Shown here: piece by piece, positions 12,806-18,032 of the stretch
Position numbering within the stretch: position 1 is the first letter of the stretch
Layout: the number at the start of each line of letters is the position of its first letter
DNA from: an uncultured Lachnospiraceae bacterium
GTDB lineage: Bacteria > Bacillota > Clostridia > Lachnospirales > Lachnospiraceae
Direction: 5' to 3'
DNA: 18,032 nt
NCBI GenBank assembly: GCA_934338765.1
Contig: CAKRHL010000027.1
Location: 1-18,032, forward strand
The notes under the pieces: generated by a model
Seen by the model: the letters and a program-made list of their open reading frames with translations, nothing else
Told to the model about the DNA's origin: nothing
The model's database searches: none
Position numbers and translations under genes: made by a program

Positions 12806-14647
12806 CTATTTTTTATTCATGCCAAGTTCCTGTGCAAGCTCCTCCAGATACATCCAGCGGTCCATTTTCTGCTCAAGTTCCTGAGAGAGATTCTCTTTTT
12901 CTTCGGATAATTTACCGAGCTTTACAAAGTCGCTGGCGGCCTGTCCCATCTCGGTGTCGATCTCTTCCAGACGCGCCTCTATGGCAGAAATATCGTCCTC
13001 TATGGTCTCGAAATCCTTCTGTTCCTGATAGGTCATTTTTTTCTTTTTGGTCTGACCGTCTTTCCAGTTATTGCGGTTCACGGCTTTTGCGGGTTCCGCA
13101 TCAGATGGAGAGGTGGTGCCGGAAGTGTTTACATGACCGGTCATATCTGCATTTTTGGCTTCCCGGGCATGAAGGTAGTCAGTATATCCGCCTTCGTACT
13201 GAACCAGTCTGTCATTTTCCTCATAGGCAAAGATCCGGCGTACCACACGGTCCAGAAAATAGCGGTCATGGGAAACCACTGCCACGATCCCGTCAAAGTG
13301 ATCCAGATAATCTTCCAGGATCGTCAGGGTGGCGATGTCCAGATCGTTGGTAGGCTCATCCAGGAACAGAACATTCGGTGCTTCCATCAGGATACGGAGC
13401 AGGTAAAGACGCCGCTTCTCGCCACCGGACAGCTTTTTGATCACCGCATACTGCATGTCCCCCGGAAACAGGAAACGCTCCAGCATAGCAGAGGCTGTGA
13501 TCAGGGAACCGTCCGGCTGGCGGATATATTCTGCACCGCTGCGGACATAGTCGATCACCCGCATATCTTCGTCCAGAGCTTCATTTTCCTGGGAAAAATA
13601 TCCGATCTTGACAGTCTGACCAATGGTTACGGTACCACTGTCCGGCTGGACGGAACCGGCAATGATCTTCATCAGTGTGGATTTGCCGCAGCCGTTGGGA
13701 CCGATAATGCCGATCCGGTCATCCCGCAGGAAGATATAAGAAAAATCGTGGATCAATGTACGATCTCCGTAAGATTTTGTAATATGCTCCAACTCCACGG
13801 TAGTTTTTCCGAGACGGGAGGAGACGGATGCCATCTCCACAGAGCTGTCACGAACAGGAGCAGCAGTATCCTGCAGTGCTTCATAACGTGCAATATGTGC
13901 TTTCTGCTTGGTGGAACGGGCTCTGGCACCACGCTGCATCCAGGCGATTTCCACTCGCAGCAGACTCTGCCGTTTTCGTTCTGTTGCCATTTCAATCTCT
14001 TCTCTCTGTGCTTTTCGTTCCAGATATCCCAGATAATTGCAGCTATAGCTGTAAAGCTTTCCCTTGTCGATCTCTACAATGCGGTTGACCACACTGTCCA
14101 GAAAATAACGGTCGTGGGTGATCATGATCAGTGCACTTTTTGTATTTTTCAGGAAGGTTTCCAGCCATTCTGCCATGGCGCTGTCCAGATGGTTGGTAGG
14201 CTCGTCCAGGATCAGAATATCAGAGGGGGTCAGCAGGGTGCGGACCAGTGCGATCCTTTTGCGCTGTCCGCCGGAAAGCTCCGTGATATTCTGGCCAAGC
14301 TGTGTGATCCCGAGCTTGGTGAGCATGGACTTGGCATCCGCCTCGTAATCCATGGGGCTGCCGGAAATGTCATCCGCCAGAGGCAGTGCTGCGGTGAGTG
14401 CATCAAAGCTTTCAGGGAAGACCGGATTCTGGGGCAGATATCCAATGCGAAGATTTCTACCCATAATGACAGTTCCCTCGTCCGGTTCCTCTTTCCCGGC
14501 CAGGATCTTTAATAAGGTGGATTTGCCGGTTCCGTTGATGCCGATGATACCGACCTTTTCCTGCTCGTTCAGGGAGAAGGAGGCATCGTCAAATAATTTG
14601 CGTTCTGTATAAGAATGTGTTAAATGTTCTGCGGTGATCAGATTCAT
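12806..14647 (-). CDS. ABC-F ATPase of the Uup/YfmR type
   Basis: This 613-residue soluble protein has two ABC domains and no membrane segment. ABC-F proteins bind the ribosomal E site and relieve stalled or misfolded states; Uup and B. subtilis YfmR help with problematic peptide stretches. Domain 1 has Walker A GINGTGKS (36-43), signature LSGGQ (124-128) and Walker B ILILDEPTNHLD (144-155). Domain 2 has GPNGCGKS (316-323), LSGGE (406-410) and VLFLDEPTNDLD (426-437). The interdomain linker includes EIAWMQRGARARSTKQKA, characteristic of Uup/YfmR and unlike the antibiotic resistance branches. A charged linker at 500-540 leads to a C-terminal coiled coil (about 540-608), also typical of Uup/YfmR. 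A GGAG lies about 9 bp before the ATG. Confidence 0.92.
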   Translation of the reverse strand: MNLITAEHLTHSYTERKLFDDASFSLNEQEKVGIIGINGTGKSTLLKILAGKEEPDEGTVIMGRNLRIGYLPQNPVFPESFDALTAALPLADDISGSPMDYEADAKSMLTKLGITQLGQNITELSGGQRKRIALVRTLLTPSDILILDEPTNHLDSAMAEWLETFLKNTKSALIMITHDRYFLDSVVNRIVEIDKGKLYSYSCNYLGYLERKAQREEIEMATERKRQSLLRVEIAWMQRGARARSTKQKAHIARYEALQDTAAPVRDSSVEMASVSSRLGKTTVELEHITKSYGDRTLIHDFSYIFLRDDRIGIIGPNGCGKSTLMKIIAGSVQPDSGTVTIGQTVKIGYFSQENEALDEDMRVIDYVRSGAEYIRQPDGSLITASAMLERFLFPGDMQYAVIKKLSGGEKRRLYLLRILMEAPNVLFLDEPTNDLDIATLTILEDYLDHFDGIVAVVSHDRYFLDRVVRRIFAYEENDRLVQYEGGYTDYLHAREAKNADMTGHVNTSGTTSPSDAEPAKAVNRNNWKDGQTKKKKMTYQEQKDFETIEDDISAIEARLEEIDTEMGQAASDFVKLGKLSEEKENLSQELEQKMDRWMYLEELAQELGMNKK

Positions 14648-14671
14648 AAGCCATCTCCATTTCCTTTGTCA

Positions 14672-14699
14672 TTGACACGCCACGGGAATCCTTTATAAT
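14672..14699 (+). promoter_or_regulatory. Consensus promoter for the thioesterase and arylsulfotransferase-like genes
   Basis: TTGACA (14672-14677) and TATAAT (14694-14699) are both perfect matches to the housekeeping consensus, with a 16-bp spacer. Transcription would start near 14706, giving a leader of about 147 nt before the thioesterase ATG at 14853. The leader holds a 7-bp inverted repeat, ATGATGT (14720-14726) with ACATCAT about 25 bases further on, and a T-rich run between the arms. I recognise no known riboswitch in it. Confidence 0.75.
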
Positions 14700-14705
14700 A
14701 AGGGA

Positions 14706-14734
14706 AGGATAACCATGTGATGATGTAGTGTCAG
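14706..14734 (-). promoter_or_regulatory. Possible divergent promoter for the ABC-F gene
   Basis: On the - strand, CTGACA (14734-14729) and TATCCT (14711-14706) are 17 bp apart (5/6 and 4/6 matches). It would place its -10 box directly on the transcription start of the opposing + strand promoter. It is the best candidate upstream of the ABC-F start at 14647, but clearly weaker than the + strand site. Confidence 0.4.
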
Positions 14735-14852
14735 TTTTTCTCTTAAAGCTCACATCATATGATAACGGTAAAGTATTATTCTGTCAAAATGAAATAGGTA
14801 TTAGTACCAAAAACATATATCAAAGTTTGCGGGATGAGAAAGGAGTATTGGT

Positions 14853-15293
14853 ATGAGAAAATACAGTCGTTTGGTAAATTATTATGAGACAGATCAAATG
14901 GGGATCGTGCACCATTCCAATTATATCCGCTATTTTGAGGAGGTGAGACTTCAATGGATGGATGAGATCGGACTTTCCTACAGCGGGCTTGAGGAGAAGG
15001 GCGTGATCATCCCCGTTACATTTGTGGATTGCCATTATAAAAGCCCGGTTCGTTTTGGAGATACCATATATATTACGGTACGCATGTCAAAGTTTGATGG
15101 ACTAAAGATGGAGTTTTCATACGAGGTATATGATAAGAAGACCGGTGAACTGCGCAGCACCGGAAAGAGCGGACATTGCTTCCTGGATAAGCAGATGCGT
15201 CCGGTACTGATCCGGAAGAAATATCCGGAGCTGTATGATATTATGCTTCAGGCTCTTCATGAGGATGGAGGAACAGGCAGAAAGGGAATGTGA
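14853..15293 (+). CDS. Acyl-CoA thioesterase, 4HBT hotdog family (YbgC/FadM-like)
   Basis: This 146-residue hotdog-fold protein probably hydrolyses an acyl-CoA or acyl-ACP thioester. The active-site segment reads NYYETDQMGIVHHSNYIRYFEEVR (here as NYYETDQMGIV 9-19 and HHSNYIRYFEEVR 20-32), with Asp14 at the position of the catalytic aspartate of 4-hydroxybenzoyl-CoA thioesterase. VTFVDCHYKSPVRFGD is the following beta-strand pair typical of the family. AGGAG lies about 7 bp upstream of the ATG. It is the first gene after a consensus promoter, and 4 bp separate it from the arylsulfotransferase-like gene. The substrate cannot be told from sequence, and the pairing with the next gene is not one I recognise. 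Confidence 0.88.
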   Translation: MRKYSRLVNYYETDQMGIVHHSNYIRYFEEVRLQWMDEIGLSYSGLEEKGVIIPVTFVDCHYKSPVRFGDTIYITVRMSKFDGLKMEFSYEVYDKKTGELRSTGKSGHCFLDKQMRPVLIRKKYPELYDIMLQALHEDGGTGRKGM

Positions 15294-15297
15294 GTCA

Positions 15298-17070
15298 ATG
15301 AAAAAAAAACTTTTAACCATATTGATCACCAGCCTTGTAATGATCGCTGGGATGGGAGCACTTTTATGGAAGGTAAATACCGTGAACCAGCGGCTGGAAA
15401 AGAAAAAGGCCGCTCTTCTGCAGGAGGAGATGGGGACGGACACAAAAGATAAAGCATTAGAGAATGTGGATAAGCTGGAGTTACAGACGCTGTATCTGTC
15501 CGGAAACAAGAAAAATGTTGTCACCAGAGAGTACGAAAACGTGAATGCCATCTACAATAAGGCGAAATCCGCTGCGGTAGAGGATATGCTGACCGATATC
15601 AAGAAGAAGCGGGACTATTCGGAGAAGGATCCTCTCTGGGCATATAACCCATATGGAACAAATCCGGAGTCTCTTTATATGTATTTTAAGAGCAAGGGCA
15701 GATTTTACTGTAGGTACACGGTATCGGTGGACGATAACAAGATCCCGGATTTTACCAGAACTCTGGATAACGGTGCTTCCGGTAATGTTGCCATGGAGCA
15801 TGAGTATCAGATCATCGGTCTTGTTCCCGGCAGAACCAATTATCTGATCTTTAAGCTTTACAATAAAAAGGATGAGCTGGCCAATACGCTGTATTATAAG
15901 GTGGATATGCCAAAAAGTTACAGTGGAGTACAGACCATTTTGAAGCTGGAAGAGGGTAGAAGCAAAACATCTTTACAGAATGGACTTTATACGGTGTTTG
16001 CAGGGACAGGTACCAAAAAGCAGGCAGTGCTTTTGTATGACAACAGCGGTGTTTTACGCGGAGAATTCCCGACGAAGGAAATCGGCTATAATATAGAGCA
16101 GATTTATGATACACTGGTGTATGAGGTGGATGACAATACTCTTGCACGCGTGAATGAGCTGGGACAGGTGGTGGATTGTCTGGAGATCCCACTGCATCAT
16201 ATTTATGGAGAGTTTGCATATGATGGGGCGGGGGCTGTATATGTGCTGGCACAACCGGTGCAGCGTTCCCGGTCTCTGGGCAGTGTTGTCAAGGTGGAGG
16301 TCAATTCCGGGGATGTATCGGATGCACTGGATTTGTCGGATATTCCTTCTCTGGTGAAGTTGGTAAAAAAAGCAGACAAGAGCGGAAAGCTGAAGGGGAG
16401 AAACCATATGGCTCTGGATTCCGTTCAGGTAACAGGAACCAATCAGCTGCTGCTGGGATCGTCAAAATATTCCACGATCATGAAGATAAGCAATGTCAAC
16501 AGCCTGATGCCAAAGCTTGATTACATGATGACGGATCAGAAGCTGTGGAATATTTCCGGAAAGGAAAAGGCAGAGAAGCGCCTTCGCAAAAAGATTCTGA
16601 CAAAGACACTGGCCGATGGTCAGGCGGAACCGACACAGGCGACACCGATCGTCAATTCAATCCTTGACAGCGGAAAGACAAGCACACCGGAGCTGTTCCG
16701 TTCGCAGTATGGACAGAATGCGCTGGTGGTAGAAAAGAGCAGCAGTCTGGCAGAGGGACAGTATTATGTCAGTATGCTGAATAACGACGCAGGAAAGGGA
16801 GCTTCCGGTCAGAAGAACAATTCTTATTATTACAAATATCTTGTAGATGAGACGACGGGTACATATGCTCTTTTGGAAAAGGAACGTCTGCCATGGAATG
16901 AAAAGGGTGGCAATGTAACAGCCTATGATGAAAGCTTTTTGTATTGCCGGCCAAAGGCTCATGTCTTTGAGGAGATTGACAAAACCGGCAGGGAGATCCG
17001 CTCCTTTAAGCTTAAGGGGACATTGTACAGAGTTTACAAAAATGACTGGAAAGGTTTCTGGTTTTATTGA
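15298..17070 (+). CDS. Membrane-anchored arylsulfotransferase-like protein, probably non-catalytic
   Basis: This 590-residue protein starts at ATG 15298 (MKKKLLTIL), 4 bp after the thioesterase stop; the frame stays open upstream into that gene without a better start. One membrane helix (about 5-24) is followed by a short coiled coil (27-45), so the bulk should lie outside the cell. AYNPYGTNPESLYMYF (115-130) matches the start of the N-terminal beta domain of arylsulfate sulfotransferases (ASST), and a beta-propeller-like region follows. Against the ASST active site recalled from E. coli (His252, His356, Arg374, His436), His300/His301 are kept in the first motif. The 'HxNS' motif reads ALDS, the Arg becomes Lys390 in GSSK, and 'YGQH' becomes YGQN (Asn474). 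Loss of sulfotransfer and a structural or binding role are inferred. ASST is the best homology guess but the protein is diverged. Confidence 0.68.
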   Translation: MKKKLLTILITSLVMIAGMGALLWKVNTVNQRLEKKKAALLQEEMGTDTKDKALENVDKLELQTLYLSGNKKNVVTREYENVNAIYNKAKSAAVEDMLTDIKKKRDYSEKDPLWAYNPYGTNPESLYMYFKSKGRFYCRYTVSVDDNKIPDFTRTLDNGASGNVAMEHEYQIIGLVPGRTNYLIFKLYNKKDELANTLYYKVDMPKSYSGVQTILKLEEGRSKTSLQNGLYTVFAGTGTKKQAVLLYDNSGVLRGEFPTKEIGYNIEQIYDTLVYEVDDNTLARVNELGQVVDCLEIPLHHIYGEFAYDGAGAVYVLAQPVQRSRSLGSVVKVEVNSGDVSDALDLSDIPSLVKLVKKADKSGKLKGRNHMALDSVQVTGTNQLLLGSSKYSTIMKISNVNSLMPKLDYMMTDQKLWNISGKEKAEKRLRKKILTKTLADGQAEPTQATPIVNSILDSGKTSTPELFRSQYGQNALVVEKSSSLAEGQYYVSMLNNDAGKGASGQKNNSYYYKYLVDETTGTYALLEKERLPWNEKGGNVTAYDESFLYCRPKAHVFEEIDKTGREIRSFKLKGTLYRVYKNDWKGFWFY

Positions 17071-17099
17071 CAAATTGACGAAAGAAAACGCTATTTTTG

Positions 17100-17128
17100 T
17101 TGACCATGCAAGGGAAAAGAGGTATACT
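17100..17128 (+). promoter_or_regulatory. Promoter of the transaldolase gene
   Basis: TTGACC (17100-17105) and TATACT (17123-17128) are 17 bp apart, each 5/6 to consensus. Transcription from about 17135 leaves a leader of around 68 nt ending in GAGGAGG. A further TTGACA at 17067-17072 with TATTTT 19 bp downstream is a weaker alternative. Confidence 0.7.
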
Positions 17129-17202
17129 AAAAACAGTAGTTTGTATGTTATGCAATGAGCAAATGGCGTATGAAATAACTAAGAAAGAGGAGGAACGTTA
17201 AT

Positions 17203-17859
17203 ATGAAGTTTTTTGTTGACACAGCAAAGATTGAGGACATCAAAAAAGCAAATGACATGGGTGTGATCTGTGGTGTAACTACAAATCCATCCCTGATCGC
17301 AAAGGAAGGCGGCAAGAGTCAGGAGGAGATCCTGAAGGAGATCGCTTCTATCGTGGATGGTCCGATCAGCGGTGAGGTTAAGGCAACAACTGTAGATGCA
17401 GAGGGGATGATCGCAGAGGGACGTGAGATCGCAAAGCTTCATCCGAACATGGTCGTAAAGATCCCTATGACCGTTGAGGGACTCAAGGCTACAAAGGTAC
17501 TGGCTTCTGAGGGCATCAAGGTAAATGTTACACTGATCTTTTCTGCCAATCAGGCACTTCTGGCTGCCAGAGCAGGTGCTGCATATGTATCACCATTCCT
17601 AGGACGTCTGGATGATATCTCACAGCCGGGTATTGATCTGATCGAGACAATTACCGCCATTTTTGATAACTATGGTATTGATACAGAGATCATCGCAGCA
17701 AGCATCCGTAATCCGATCCATGTAACAGACTGCGCTCTTGCAGGTGCGGATATTGCAACTGTTCCATATTCTGTTATTGAGCAGATGACAAAGCATCCGC
17801 TGACAGATCAGGGTATTGAGAAGTTCCAGAAGGAATATCTTGCCGTATTTGGTGAGTAA
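17203..17859 (+). CDS. Transaldolase, small TalC/fructose-6-phosphate aldolase type
   Basis: This 218-residue TIM-barrel enzyme of the pentose phosphate pathway moves a dihydroxyacetone unit between sugar phosphates, or as FSA cleaves fructose 6-phosphate. It starts MKFFVDTA, keeps [13 protein letters not shown] (24-36) and the Schiff-base lysine in VVKIPMT (Lys86). [19 protein letters not shown] and SPFLGRLDD are also conserved, and [14 protein letters not shown] lies near the C-terminus. The length fits the TalC subfamily, not the ~320-residue classical transaldolases. Strong GAGGAGG and promoter elements lie upstream, and a transketolase gene follows, which supports a true transaldolase role over FSA activity. 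Codon choice is that of a highly expressed gene. Confidence 0.93.
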   Translation: MKFFVDTAKIEDIKKANDMGVICGVTTNPSLIAKEGGKSQEEILKEIASIVDGPISGEVKATTVDAEGMIAEGREIAKLHPNMVVKIPMTVEGLKATKVLASEGIKVNVTLIFSANQALLAARAGAAYVSPFLGRLDDISQPGIDLIETITAIFDNYGIDTEIIAASIRNPIHVTDCALAGADIATVPYSVIEQMTKHPLTDQGIEKFQKEYLAVFGE

Positions 17860-17872
17860 GCAGTATGAAGAA

Positions 17873-17907
17873 TACTCCTAAAGGACATAATATGTTATCC
17901 GGGAGTA
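17873..17907 (+). other. Interrupted inverted repeat between transaldolase and transketolase genes
   Basis: TACTCC (17873-17878) pairs with GGAGTA (17902-17907), and inside it GG-ACAT pairs with ATGT-CC across a small internal loop. No T-run follows directly. It may be an mRNA processing or attenuation element between cotranscribed genes. Confidence 0.35.
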
Positions 17908-17949
17908 CATTGCTTTATACAAAAATGTTAAGATAGAAAGGAAAATAAA

Positions 17950-18032
17950 ATGGATACATTAGCATTAAAGAAAACTGCAAATGAGATTCGCAAGGGCATT
18001 GTGACAGCAGTGCATAGTGCAAAATCCGGTCA
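17950..18032 (+). CDS. Transketolase N-terminal section, cut by window edge
   Basis: Only 27 codons are visible. MDTLALKKTANEIRKGIV and TAVHSAKSG match the start of the thiamine-diphosphate-dependent N-terminal transketolase subunit, in which 'LKKxAxxIRxxIxxMxxxAxSGHPGG' is the usual opening. AAAGGA lies about 7 bp upstream of the ATG. Placement after the transaldolase gene supports a non-oxidative pentose phosphate operon. Whether it is a split (two-subunit) or full-length transketolase cannot be seen here; the short leader before 'ANEIRKGI' suggests the split form. Confidence 0.8.
   Translation, partial: MDTLALKKTANEIRKGIVTAVHSAKSG

Noticed and set aside
13133..14512. A 459-codon open frame on the + strand opposite the ABC-F gene
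   Set aside because: It lies wholly antisense to a gene with intact Walker and signature motifs, has no recognisable domain or ribosome binding site, and its composition (rich in His, Cys, Phe) is that of a reverse-frame shadow.
1..18032. tRNA or rRNA genes, CRISPR repeats, insertion sequences, attachment sites, classical riboswitches
   Set aside because: I looked on both strands for these and saw no cloverleaf, regularly spaced repeats, transposase motifs, flanking direct repeats or recognisable riboswitch cores.

Overview
This window looks like a chromosomal stretch from a Lachnospiraceae-type gut Clostridium (Firmicutes). The evidence is strong AGGAGG-like ribosome binding sites, several TTG starts, moderate GC, and a gene order matching the Bacillus/Clostridia cluster yrzL-yrrK-yrzB-yrrL-yrrM-yrrN/O (ireB, ruvX, DUF1292, mltG, trmR, U32). 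Here an RNase J gene and a YlbF-family gene are inserted in the middle. Most of the window is housekeeping. I see no tRNA, rRNA, CRISPR array, prophage or insertion sequence.

Layout. (1) 1-2934, + strand: 3' part of rsmE, a NifS/NifZ-type cysteine desulfurase, and thiI. (2) 3041-3274, - strand: a small HPr-like protein that lacks the phosphocarrier histidine but keeps the regulatory serine region (Crh-like), with its own promoter and two hairpins downstream. (3) 3464-5930, + strand: mtaB, ireB, ruvX and a DUF1292 gene, closed by a terminator. (4) 6057-12323, + strand: rnj, ylbF-like, a short MltG-like membrane protein with no catalytic domain, the O-methyltransferase trmR/yrrM, the U32 protein trhP/yrrO, a stand-alone winged-helix protein and a cytoplasmic GH29 alpha-L-fucosidase, closed by a 14-bp perfect terminator hairpin. 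(5) 12485-14647, - strand: a cold shock gene with its own promoter, downstream of an ABC-F ATPase of the Uup/YfmR type. (6) 14672-17070, + strand: a consensus promoter, a 4HBT thioesterase and a membrane-anchored arylsulfotransferase-like protein that seems to have lost catalytic residues. (7) 17100-18032, + strand: a promoter, a TalC/FSA-type transaldolase and the start of a transketolase gene.

How the genes work together: an unusual share of the window concerns RNA. RsmE methylates 16S rRNA. The cysteine desulfurase and ThiI make s4U8 in tRNA. MtaB makes ms2t6A37. TrmR and TrhP together make mo5U34. RuvX processes pre-16S rRNA, RNase J and YlbF act in RNA decay, ABC-F acts on the ribosome, and Csp is an RNA chaperone. 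The less ordinary parts are five diverged or reduced proteins: the His-less HPr, the catalytic-domain-less MltG, the lone winged-helix domain, the degenerate arylsulfotransferase and the RNase J with a long basic N-terminal tail. I found no clear evidence of a wholly new multi-gene system. Family assignments and alignments are from memory, without database searches.
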